From NCBI GenBank assembly GCA_025991245.1, contig BQMJ01000064.1, positions 62,001-126,000 of the forward strand: a stretch of 64,000 nt of DNA, in the 5' to 3' direction. The notes below the pieces were generated by a model. That model saw nothing but the letters and a program-made list of their open reading frames with translations, did no database searches and was not told the origin of the DNA. Below are positions 33,579 through 43,670 of this stretch, piece after piece (the first letter of the stretch is position 1; each line of letters starts with the position of its first letter). A program made the translations under genes and the position numbers. Origin of the DNA: Galdieria partita. Its lineage: Eukaryota > Rhodophyta > Bangiophyceae > Galdieriales > Galdieriaceae.

Positions 33579-35321
33579 ATGCAACCTATGACACCCATAG
33601 TATATGTTCCTGAAGATTCAGACTTTAGTATACATAATCTACCTTATGGCGTTTTTCAGACTTCATCCTTAGATAAGCGTTTGGGTGTGGCTATTGGAGA
33701 TTATGTTCTTGACCTACGAGAAGCAGCTAATCAAGGCTTCCTTTCAAGTCTTTCTTCCGAAGTAATGTGAATAACTAGAGTTGAAATAGTATTGATATGC
33801 TCTAGTACTTTCAAGGCTCTGATTTCAATCCCATTATGGAACTCGACCGAAAAGCTTGGAAGGCGTTGAGAAGTGATATACAAGACGTCGTATATGGCAA
33901 GACCAGTGAATCCATTAAGAGTCATCAATCGTTATTATCCAAGGTTGGTTTGGCTCTCTATTTGTTTCTTTCTTCTTGTTCTATATTGCATTAGTTGTTT
34001 ATTCCGAAGCATCAAGTTTCTATGCATCTTCCAGCAAAGATTGGTGACTATACTGATTTCTATTCATCAAAAGAACATGCAACCAATGTAGGGACTATGT
34101 TTAGAGGTGCAGACAATGCATTGAATCCTAATTGGGTTCATTTACCTGTAGGGTATGTTGTCTTTGGCTACTTCAAAGAGACTAACAAAGATACAATATC
34201 ATTGTAGCTATCATGGAAGGTCATCTTCCATCATTATATCAGGACAAGATATTCGCAGACCTTGTGGCCAATTGAAAGGCAATCAAGAACAAGCTCCCCA
34301 CTATGGTCCTACACAGTAAATATTCATCATTGCTTGACATTCGTGGAAAGTTGAATGAGTTATTTAGAGCACTTGATTTTGAGTTGGAAATGGCTTTTTT
34401 TGTTGGCAAAGGCAATGCTTTGTTTGAAAGTATTCCAGCCAAAGCAGCTCGTGATTATATTTTTGGAATGGTATTAATGAACGATTGGAGTGCGAGAGAC
34501 ATTCAACGTTGGGAATATGTTCCTTTGGGTCCTTTTGGTAAGTTTATCATTTCTTGTCATGGAAATGAATCATATGATTGTTTATTAGGAGCAAAGAATT
34601 TCGCTACTAGTATTAGTCCCTGGATAGTTCCTTTGGAGGCTTTAGAACCTTTTAGAGTACCTGCACCGATACAAGAACCCAAAGTATTGGAATACTTAGA
34701 ACGAGGTAATGATATTCTTTTTGTATGATGAAACAATACCAAAAATAGAAATATGCAATAGCTTCCGATGCGAGTACTTTTGATATTCATCTCACAGTAT
34801 CTATTCAGTCAAATAGTATGCGAAAACCACAATTGATTTGTGAAAGGTAAGACAATGAAAGATTATTCCAAAACATCTCGTTGATATGAAATGAATGTAG
34901 TAACTTTCGATATCTTTATTGGACAATGGAACAACAATTGGCACATCATACTGTGACTGGATGTAATTTGAGACCAGGTGATTTGTTGGCTTCTGGTACG
35001 ATAAGTGGTAAAAGTGGTAAGTCTATATATATATATATATTATCCATTGGATGTTCATTCTTCTTCAATTGAATGTAGAAAATAGTTTTGGTTCCATGTT
35101 GGAACTTTCTTGGGGTGGTAGTAAACCATTAAGACTGGAAGAAACTCAAGAACAGCGAGTCTATTTACAAGATGGAGATCAAATTGAGATTCATGGATAT
35201 TGTCAAAAGGAGTAAGCACATCTTATTTATTTTTCTATTCTATGACATTCTTTGGAGGAATATTCGAGTTGGATTTGGTTCTTGTCATGGAAAGATATTA
35301 CCTGCGAGTCCTTTGACTTGA
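33579..35321 (+). CDS. FAH: Fumarylacetoacetase (tyrosine catabolism)
   Basis: About nine exons. The protein starts near [20 protein letters not shown] (human: FIPVAEDSDFPIHNLPYG). It continues [20 protein letters not shown] (active-site His and Asp), then [96 protein letters not shown] and finally [15 protein letters not shown]. All metal and catalytic residues appear kept. It hydrolyses fumarylacetoacetate to fumarate and acetoacetate. ATG 33579 or 33588 fit; the frame's earlier codon is not ATG. One intron (35018-35077 region) contains a TA repeat. The stop TGA directly abuts the NOG1 stop codon of the other strand. Confidence 0.95.
35024..35042. repeat. TA dinucleotide microsatellite in a fumarylacetoacetase intron
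   Basis: A run of about nine TA units sits in the second-last intron, just after the GTAAGT donor. Similar AT runs occur in an adenylate kinase intron (near 27711) and downstream of RPB11 (near 50442). No function is implied. Confidence 0.7.
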
Positions 35322-37286
35322 TTATCTTCGTTGTGTTTTACCCATTTTGCGTTTTCCTGAAAATAAATGTTTAGGATGTTCATTATATATCGTTCTATCA
35401 GCTTCTCCTTTGCGTCTTTCCTTTTTACTTATTCCACGAATAGCTTTATGTGCCAACTGCAAAGCTTTTTGTCTCTGTTGATGGTTAAGAAACCCTTTTT
35501 CTGCTTTGGTTGAATTCCATCGATAAGTATGGTTGGAACAACTTTGAGAACGAGGCTTAGAAGGTTCACGTGATTGAGAACGATGGGTTACAATATGTTT
35601 GATCATTGAATCTACTCTTTCTTTGTCCATTCCCATTTCTAACCATTGCTTTCTCCATTCCTCACTGCTCTTAGGATGTGCTTTGGCCATCTTATTCCCA
35701 CCTATCGGATTTCTACTCTTACTACGTCCACGAATCAATAACGTCTTCTTATCTCGAATACGTTGTAAGCGCTCTTGGCTCTCTTTGTCTAATTCTTCCA
35801 ACCTTGAATCGTCCTCATTCATAGCTTCCCTAGCAATCTCTTCTTCTTCCAATGCTGCAAGTCTTTCATCTATGTCCGTATCTATAAAGTCAAGTATATT
35901 ATGTCCTTCTATGATTTCAGGCATAATATCATATTTCCACGACTCATCTCTTAATAAATAATGCTTATTCCAATCACTTGAATAAACTCCAGCACCTCCA
36001 TAGGCCATTTCTCGATCCTTTTCCAATATCTTGTTCTCACTTTCTTCTTCCACCATCATGGACATTGTATTCTCTTCTCTCTTCTTCTTCTTATTCCATA
36101 CCGAATCGGGAATCAGTGGACGACATAACACTGGCCATTCTTCTTCCTCGTTGTTGTTGTCACTCTTATGATTCATAGTGGCTGGAATGGCAACATGTAG
36201 TCTATTCAATATACTTTGTGCTCTAGGACCCTTCACTTTGGATTCCACTCGTTGATTCAATAACAAATCACAAGCTGTATTCCTTACTTCTATCACTCCC
36301 GTCTTTTCCAATGTGGACATTTTCATCCAACCATCGGCCAATCCTTTATCTGAAGACTCTTGTCGAACCAATCCACTCAATTCTTCTTCTACTTGTGACT
36401 GCCAAGGTAAATCAGTCTTGTTACATACTATGAGCAATGGCTTTTCCACAAACAAAGGTTCCAAAGAATGAAATAAACCCATCTGTTGTTCCCAACTAAA
36501 GCCACAGTGTTCAGAAGGATCTAAAAAGAACAAAATCGTTGCTCGCAAATGAGCCAATGCAGTGATGGACTGCATTTCAATAGTGTTTCTTTCTTCCAAT
36601 GGTTTATCTAAAATGCCTGGTGTATCGATCACTTGCCAACGTAAATAACGATAGTCCATATGTCCTACATACAACGACTTGGTAGTAAAAGGATAAGGTT
36701 GTACATCCACGTTGGCTCTAGTAATCAGATTCATAAAGGAAGACTTGCCGACGTTGGGATAGCCTGCAATAATCAAACATCGCATATGAGGATCGATGCT
36801 GGGTAATCGTGCCATATGTTGTCGCACTTGTTCCAAATAACCCAACGAGGACGCCAATCGCTTCACAATAGTACACATTCTACCCACTGCTGCTCTTTTC
36901 AACATCTTACAACGATATAACGAGTCACCGTATTTCAATAGACGTAAGTATTCTTTGCTTAAATTATCTATCAAGCTCCTAGCTTTGGATAACTGGCCAA
37001 GTGCTAACTTGTAGTGGTCTCTGTCGTACAACACATTCAACAAATCTGCATAAAAGGGATGAATTTCGTCAACTTTGGGAAAGTCTTGTAGTATTTGTGC
37101 AAGTTTATCGTGAAAAGTTTGTTGAGAAAATTTGACTTTGCGCATATAAAACTGACGAATGCGGGTGATAGCATAGTGTCGATGAATAACAGTAGGAGTC
37201 TTTCTTTGAGTTTTAGACAACACAATATCAATGAGTTCCTTTGCTCCAGGAACTATTTGTATCTTTTTCAAGTTGTAAGTTACCAT
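35322..37286 (-). CDS. NOG1: NOG1 nucleolar GTPase (60S biogenesis)
   Basis: Intronless, about 654 residues from MVTYNLKKIQIVPGAKELID, the canonical family start. KTQRKTPTVIHRHYAITRIR and IHPFYADLLNVLYDRDHYKL match human GTPBP4 closely. The GTPase domain has GYPNVGKSS (G1), a conserved TTK (G2), DTPGILDKPLEERNTIEMQS (G3) and NKTD (G4). The C-terminal half is charged and coiled, with EIIEGHNILDFIDTDIDERL, and ends GEADRTIYNEHPKHLFSGKR, the conserved NOG1 tail. NOG1 joins pre-60S particles in the nucleolus. The open frame extends to 37325 but starts there with TTG, so 37286 is used. A 256-bp gap to the cyanase start holds the shared promoter. Confidence 0.96.
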   Translation of the reverse strand: MVTYNLKKIQIVPGAKELIDIVLSKTQRKTPTVIHRHYAITRIRQFYMRKVKFSQQTFHDKLAQILQDFPKVDEIHPFYADLLNVLYDRDHYKLALGQLSKARSLIDNLSKEYLRLLKYGDSLYRCKMLKRAAVGRMCTIVKRLASSLGYLEQVRQHMARLPSIDPHMRCLIIAGYPNVGKSSFMNLITRANVDVQPYPFTTKSLYVGHMDYRYLRWQVIDTPGILDKPLEERNTIEMQSITALAHLRATILFFLDPSEHCGFSWEQQMGLFHSLEPLFVEKPLLIVCNKTDLPWQSQVEEELSGLVRQESSDKGLADGWMKMSTLEKTGVIEVRNTACDLLLNQRVESKVKGPRAQSILNRLHVAIPATMNHKSDNNNEEEEWPVLCRPLIPDSVWNKKKKREENTMSMMVEEESENKILEKDREMAYGGAGVYSSDWNKHYLLRDESWKYDIMPEIIEGHNILDFIDTDIDERLAALEEEEIAREAMNEDDSRLEELDKESQERLQRIRDKKTLLIRGRSKSRNPIGGNKMAKAHPKSSEEWRKQWLEMGMDKERVDSMIKHIVTHRSQSREPSKPRSQSCSNHTYRWNSTKAEKGFLNHQQRQKALQLAHKAIRGISKKERRKGEADRTIYNEHPKHLFSGKRKMGKTQRR

Positions 37287-37542
37287 AGGCTTTCTTTCCT
37301 TTACGCAACGTGGAAAGGATGACAAAGTGATCGGCCGTCAATGGAAGAAAAAGGGTCCAATGCGTCTTCATTTTCTTGATCCAATAGCAAAGGAGAATAT
37401 TTTGGTTTTCTCAACGAATCTTTCCATACATCAACCATATGTTTTGTTATATCTATTGAATATCTATTTCTATTCCACTTTCACTTTTCCAAACCATATT
37501 GGTTTCTGTCTTCCATTGGAATCATCATTCTTTGGAGAAAGA

Positions 37543-38184
37543 ATGACAGCCTTGTTGAAAAAGATTGTGCCTTTTTCAAAAACAATCTTTCAAAGAAACA
37601 TATCCCAACAAGTAGCCGAAAATGGAACAACACAGACTTGCCCTCCTTTCCAAACAAGCGTTGATAATAAAGCAGCTTTGATACAGCGTTTATTGGCAGC
37701 TAAAGAAAAGTCTGGAAAAACATTTGATCAAATAGCCAACGAATGTGGTTTAACCAACGCTTATGCTGCTCAACTCTTTTTTAGTCAAGCACAATTGAAA
37801 CCAGAAACTGCACCCCTATTGAAGAAAGCTGTACCCGATATTTCCGACCAAGACTTGTTGGCCATACAACGCTTTCCCATGAGAAGTTTTCAACCCAGTA
37901 TTTTACAGGTGAGCTGTATATACAATGTCAACTAGTCTATGATATACATCTTTTGATAGGATCCCACAGTGTATCGATTTTATGAAGCAGTGACTCATTA
38001 TGGAGAAGCACTCAAGGCTCTAGTCAATGAAAAATGCGGAGATGGAATCATGTCTGCTATAGATATGTATGTATCCGTTGATAAGATAAAAGGAAAACAT
38101 GGAGAAGATAGAATTGTTGTGAAATTCAATGGCAAGTTTTTGCCTCAAGTGGAAGGCAAAGCAAAAGATGCTGAAGAGAGATGA
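37543..38184 (+). CDS. Cyanase (cyanate hydratase), possibly organelle-targeted
   Basis: Two exons joined across a 51-nt intron (37909-37959; GTGAGC...GATAG). The N-terminal domain has [20 protein letters not shown] and [20 protein letters not shown]. The catalytic C-terminus has [20 protein letters not shown] and [19 protein letters not shown], ending [10 protein letters not shown]. The catalytic Arg, Glu and Ser of the family (R in TVYRFYE, E in YEAV, S in IMSAID) are present. It converts cyanate and bicarbonate to ammonia and carbon dioxide. [20 protein letters not shown] looks like a mitochondrial presequence. The TGA at 38182-38184 is followed at once by an in-frame ATG that continues into the next gene. 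Confidence 0.94.
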
Positions 38185-38340
38185 ATGATTGGTGAGAGAA
38201 TCAGCTGTCGTTGTTGCGCTATGGTAGACAGAATGAGTTTTATGACTAGTAGTGATTATTGGAGTTGTAAAACTTTTGTCAAAGTATTTCATTGTATTCC
38301 ATTGAAAAGAACTTGTCGTAGTATTAGAAGCAAACCACGA

Positions 38341-39684
38341 ATGGCTACCACATCACCGGATTCAGCTGTCCATACCAGTTGGAAATACAACACTTTGGGA
38401 GATAGTGAGTTGGTTGTTAGTCAAGTGTGTTTAGGAACGATGACATTTGGTAAACAAAATTCTGAGCAAGAAGCTCATCAACTATTGGATTGTGCTGTTG
38501 ATCAAGGAATCAACTTTATAGATACTGCAGAGGTAGAAAGATATATATTGAGTAGAAGATGATTTACTTTTTGTTAGTTGTATCCTGTTCCTGTAGAAGC
38601 AGAAACACAAGGCAGAACGGAAGAGTTTATCGGAAATTGGCTCAAAAAGAGAGCTCGAGATAAGCTAGTCATTGCTTCCAAAATTTGTGGTGCGGGAAGA
38701 GATATTCGACATATAAGAGGAGGTAATAATATATTCACTTTCAAAGACAGTGGATAGAAAGAGTTCAAAGGTCCTCGTGTGGATAAAAGGAATGTGATGG
38801 AAGGAATAGAAGGAATATTAAGGCGTCTACAAACAGACTATATTGACTTGTTACAGATTCATTGGCCTGATCGTTATGTACCTCTTTTTGGACAATTTAG
38901 ATATGATAGGCAGATGGAAAGGCCTAGTGTACCTATAGAAGAGCAGTTGCATTATCTTCAAATGTTGATTACTCAAGGCAAAGTAGGAATAGTTGAATGT
39001 TCATGAAGCTTGACTGGAAAGGGAATAGGTACGATATGTGGGTCTGAGTAATGAAACTGCGTGGGGTGTGACCGAGTTTGTTCGTTGTGCTCGTCAATAT
39101 GGTCTAGCCAAAGTTGTTTCCATTCAAAACAGTTATAGTTTGTTACATCGGGAGTTTGAATATGCCTTGGCAGAAGTTTGTTCTCCTTCACATACCAACG
39201 TTCCTTTATTAGCTTATTCTCCATTGGCTGGTGGAGTTTTAACTGGAAAATATTGTCATGGACAAATACCTAAAGCAAGTCGCTTTTCTCTTTTTCCTCA
39301 ATATATGAAACGATTTCATTCGTCATTTGCATTGGAAGCTGTAGAACAATATAATAAGATTGCCAAAAAATATGGAATGACTCTTACTCAATTAGCTTTG
39401 GGTTGGTGTAAACATCAGCCATTTATAGCAAGTACTATTATTGGAGGTAACAACAAAATGATCGTTACTTGAGCATTTTGCTGAGATATTGGATTGTAGC
39501 TACCAATAGGAAACAATTGGAAGAAAACATTCAAGTGTTTGATAAAGATTGGATAAACAAGGTAAGTAAATGATTGCAGGAGTTTAGATGGAATGATGGC
39601 AAAACGGAATAATGAATATAGGAAATAGAAGAAGAAGTGAATCAAATATATATGCGATGGCGGGATCCATCTTTGTATCCTTAG
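38341..39684 (+). CDS. Aldo/keto reductase, Tas-like
   Basis: Six exons. The core starts YNTLGDSELVVSQVCLGTMT and has EAHQLLDCAVDQGINFIDTA with the catalytic Asp, then LYPVPVEAETQGRTEEFIG (catalytic Tyr), LVIASKICG (Lys), DYIDLLQIHWPDRYVPLFG (His), VGLSNETAWGV and LAYSPLAGGVLTGKY. The end is IASTIIGATNRKQLEENIQV, the NADPH-binding loop. The YPVP and WPDRYVP sequences match bacterial Tas-type reductases more than animal AKR1. Introns are at about 38531-38575, 38722-38770, 38984-39030, 39447-39500 and 39561-39620. Start 38341 (MATTSPDSAV) is the last ATG before the core; an upstream start at 38221 or 38185 would add a possible transit peptide. Confidence 0.9.
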
Positions 39685-39835
39685 TGTGACTTTTCGAGAA
39701 AAGTTGGAATAAAACTTAGATTTGTAATCACATTTGGATGTCATTTGTATATTGATTTTTGGAGTTGCATTTTTTTTCTGTCTTTGAGCGCCAAAAAAAA
39801 GGTTAGAGTTGACTATTTTTAGGAATTGGAGAGTG

Positions 39836-42318
39836 ATGGAAAAAGATAATGAGACTTGGTTACAACAATCAAACGAAGCAACACCAGCACAAATATGGAA
39901 ACAAATAAACTACGAACAATTCAAAGAACAACTTGAAAAAATGGTAACTTGATAGTCCCCCATGAAGAACAAAGTCACTTACCCTTGTCGCAGAGTATGG
40001 ATATTGTAGAAAAGCAAAATCATTCAAAAACTAGTAGAAAACGGTTGACTGAAACAACCAAGGAATTCAAGCATAGTTCTTCTGAAGAAAAAGCAAAAAA
40101 CTTGAACACGCTCCTCAAATCTTATCAGAGTGAAATAGACCGATTGACTACTCGAGCTACATTTGCAGAAAGTTGCTTTTTTCAAGTTGTTCAGAAACTT
40201 TATGCCACTACGGTATGAATAGAGATACAGTCATTTTCTATGCCAACCTTGTTTTGAATAAGGATCCTTGTCTATTTATAGCAGAATTGGAAGAATGGAA
40301 ATGGAAGTATCAACAAGTAGTAGAAGAAAAGAAACAATTGAAGCAAGAGTTGGACCAGTTCCATCGGGAGACTATAGATGTACAAAGACAAGATGCAACT
40401 ATCAGACAACTACAAAAACAGTTGAAACAGTTGGAAGAAGATACCGAAAGAAAGGTGAGGAAGCGTCATGAAAATGTTTATATAGTGCAGGACCTTTTAT
40501 CTATTTGAATAGGTTGCGGAAAAGTCGAAACAATTGGAAGCTGAATGGAACGAAACTTTGAAAAATACAAAAGCTCATCAAGAAAGCCAACAAAGTATTT
40601 GGACACAAGAAATCGAGCAATACAAGGAAAAACTTGCCAATTTACAGAAAGCTTATGATTCAGTACAAAATAGATTATTTGAAACGAGCCATCAGTTGGA
40701 AGAGGTATGAATAATTTGGCAAAGTGTGATTGAAAACTCAATTAGACTGAAAAACAACAATAATAGATACGTGGAGTCAAAAGTACAGAACATCAAATAC
40801 TATTACAGGAATTGGAACAAAGTCGTGAAGAGAATCGAGACTTGAATAGGAAAATTTCAGAATTGTTGTTGTCTAGGAATAGGAATGTTTCATCGTCAGG
40901 TAATTGAATAGCATATGATGTGTTAATAGAGATTGATTGCGATTGTTATACTGGAATAGAATCAAGCGAGGCGAAAGATTCGTATTCCAATTTGGTGTGG
41001 AAGGATGGAAAAATAAGACAGTTGGAAAGGCAGTTGGATAATTTGAAGGCTCAAATGGAAGAATGTCAAGTTTCCTATCGTCAAGAATTGGAAGATAAGC
41101 AACAAGTTATTTTAAAAATGGTAAGTAATCAAGACAATTAGGAAAGTATCTAATTATTGAACGAAATGAAAAATTGTATTTTGATAGGAAATGCAAACAA
41201 AGCAACTGGAACAGCTCTTGGAAGAAGCTCCCAGTCTTGATGAAGTGCAGAGATTGCGCAAACAGATAACCAACTTGCAAGCTTTACAATTTGATCATGT
41301 GGAACTATTTCAAGGAGTACGTATGGAATGATTGTATTCCAATTCATACGAAATCCAAACAATTATTTCTAGGAAGAATGTGGCAAGGAACCTACGGATT
41401 TGGAAACATTGCTAATGGAAAAGAATCGAACTTTGGAAGATCAGTTGAGTCATTTGCGAGTCACTGTACAAAACATAGAAAAGGAAAAGACCCAATATCA
41501 ACAACAAGCACTGAGTTTAGAAGAGTCTTTGTCGGATCAGAAAGAAGTAAACAGAAAGTTGGAACGAGCATTGAATGAAACTTTGAAGGTTCATCCTCCT
41601 CCTTCAAGTATTTCGGTCTCTTTAGAAAATTCTTCCAATTCATCCCAGCAAAGCATCCCAGAGGAACAAGGTATTCTAGATATTGTCTGTCAACAACGAG
41701 ATCGATATAAACACAAGATGTTGGAATATGAGGTAAGTGTATTGTTGACTTTTAATTTTTTGATATTCGTTTATCACGAAAAGGATCAATTGGATAAGAT
41801 GAGAGAACGAATTTCACTTTTGAATGCCACTGTAGAGACACTTAGAAATGAGTCGAGAAGGACATCTCATCAAGTAGTCGATTCTTCAGTTTCAGAAAGA
41901 AGAAAAACTCAATGGGCAGAAAAGGAATCCTTATCTCTCATGCTGGAGCAAGTAAGTAATATTCCTCGCAACTCATTTTTATATTTTTATTTGCACAAGG
42001 GAAATAACGACACTTTGACTTGGCCAGAAACAAGTTATGCTGGAGTTTCTAGAAGATGGCTTCGACAGAGAAGAAGTTTTGAAAAGTAAGAGCTTTGAAA
42101 TCATCTTTTTCATCACCTTTTGTAAAATGTCCTCAATTGGACTTAGGTGGCTTTATCGTTGGAGCTTATCTATATTGAGAAACCGTTATGCTACTCTGTT
42201 TCTCTTCTTTTACATCTTTTTCTTGCATCTCTTTGTCTTGTTCATACTTTATCGGACTACTCATCAACTTGGAAGCAACGAATCCCAATCTCTTACTGAA
42301 GCTGTACAATTGGAATAA
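39836..42318 (+). CDS. Golgi coiled-coil protein CASP (CUX1-isoform family)
   Basis: About eleven exons give a long coiled coil with a C-terminal anchor. Near the N-terminus, LLKSYQSEIDRLTTRATFAE matches VLLKSYQEEIDSLTKRSKAA of CASP. Towards the end, ILDIVCQQRDRYKHKMLEYE and RISLLNATVETLRNESR match CASP. The C-terminus has FLEDGFD, LSILRNRYATLFLFFYIF and FLHLFVLFILYRTTH, the single membrane span typical of CASP, whose conserved Tyr and His within the span are present. CASP is a Golgi tether. The second intron needs acceptor AATAAG so that exon 3 begins DPCLFIAELEEWKWK, giving the VPDP-like spacing of the family. An upstream GCGCCAAAA box (39788-39796) is noted separately. Confidence 0.88.
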
Positions 42319-42355
42319 AAATGAACTACAAGTGATTGGTTTCGGGTATCGTTTG

Positions 42356-42547
42356 TCAAGTCGACATACAGTAGCGGTCACTCTTGGCTTTTACTCTTTC
42401 GTCCAACAATTGTTCCTTGGTTACTTGTTTCTTCTCGTCCTTGGATGGTTTCTTATTCTTTTCCATTCCTTTCAACTTGAGTTTCTTTGCAACAATTCGA
42501 GGTTTCTTGGTTTCTTGTTGTTGACTCGAGGTTGGGTTGGAATTCAT
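42356..42547 (-). CDS. Small basic protein, 63 residues, unrecognised
   Basis: A single-exon frame with ATG at 42547. It starts MNSNPTSSQQQETKKPR, has a Lys-rich middle (VAKKLKLKGMEKNKKPSKDE) and ends KEQLLDERVKAKSDRYCMST. The composition suits a nuclear or nucleolar microprotein. It lies in an otherwise empty 300-bp gap between CASP and VIPP1, with 37 bp to the CASP stop and 74 bp to the VIPP1 start, and that spacing matches real genes nearby. No family is recognised. It could be chance, but the start and codon use look normal. Confidence 0.5.
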   Translation of the reverse strand: MNSNPTSSQQQETKKPRIVAKKLKLKGMEKNKKPSKDEKKQVTKEQLLDERVKAKSDRYCMST

Positions 42548-42621
42548 TGCCGTTTTGACTCACAATCGAAGAAGGCTATTGATTGTTATATCGTCTTAAT
42601 CGAGAATTATTATTAGATGGA

Positions 42622-43639
42622 ATGAAGATTGTCGTGTCAAAAGATGATTCAATGACCAACGCTTTCCAACAAAGACATGTTGCTTTTCTACTTCCTATTG
42701 GAACAAGCTGTGTTTCATCTCATTGTACATCTTTTTGGGGTATTCGGTGTAAAATATCGCCTGGTTTATGGCACCGACATAACTTCAAAAGACACCCACC
42801 AAGGTACAACTGGAATACTCCTTGGACGATGAACATCTTTCAGCGTTTCTTTCGCATCATTCGTGCCAACGTGAACCAACTATTATCTGGTATGGAAGAC
42901 CCTGAAAAGTTGATCAACCAAACCATGACAGATATGCAAAGTGACTTGGTAAAAGTTCGTCAAGCGTATGCAGAAGTGGCCGCAAGTCAAAAGCGATTAG
43001 AGAAACAACGCCAACAAGCACAAGTAACCGCGTCCGAATGGTATAAAAGAGCTCAACTTGCTTTACAAAGAGGAGAGGAAGGATTAGCAAGAGAAGCTTT
43101 GATGAGAAAAAAACAACAAGAAGAAATGGCCAAGTCGTTGGAAGAGCAACTGGGGCTACAAACAGATAATATGAACAAGCTGTATTCATCTATGCAACAA
43201 TTGGAAGTGAAAATAAATGAAGCAAGAGCAAAGAAAGATCAGTACATTGCTCGTGCTAGAACTGCAAAGACTTCTCAAAAGGTGAATGAAATGCTTGGTT
43301 CAGTCAATACAAGTTCGGCATTGGAAGCTTTTGAAAGAATGAAGTCTAAAGTGGAAGAATTGGAAGCCAGTGCAGAAGCTAGTGCTGGTATGATTGGCTC
43401 TGGAGATGCCCAGTTGGAAAGACAGTTTAAGGCTTTGGAAGGTACTTCAGTAGATGATGAGTTGGCACAATTGAAGAAAAGTATCGAGTCTTCTTCTCGT
43501 CCCAAGTCACTTCCTTTTCAGGTAATCGATATTTTTTTATTCAGTTGTGTATATTTGTCATAACGATAAATCATTATTTTAGGATCCCAATGTAGAAGCA
43601 GAACTAGACCGAATGAAAAGAGAGCGAGATTATCCTTAA
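42622..43639 (+). CDS. VIPP1: VIPP1/IM30 plastid membrane-remodelling protein
   Basis: Two exons with one intron (43522-43582). A 60-70 residue leader rich in Ser, His, Arg and Cys fits a plastid transit peptide. The PspA/IM30 core follows: MNIFQRFFRIIRANVNQLLS, GMEDPEKLINQTMTDMQSDL, a long coiled coil, and FERMKSKVEELEASAEAS. It ends LERQFKALEGTSVDDELAQL and, after the intron, DPNVEAELDRMKRERDYP. VIPP1 forms ESCRT-III-like rings that maintain thylakoids. The C-terminus lacks an obvious long VIPP1-specific tail, so a PspA-like member is possible, but the transit peptide supports VIPP1. ATG 42652 is an alternative start. Confidence 0.92.
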
Positions 43640-43670
43640 CAGGGGAATTCCAATATAAAGAACAGGGTTA

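Noticed and set aside
37543-39684. Cyanase and the Tas-like reductase as recent bacterial transfers.
   Set aside because: Both genes carry introns of the local type and local composition, and cyanase is widespread in plants and fungi; a phylogeny would be needed, so no transfer is claimed.
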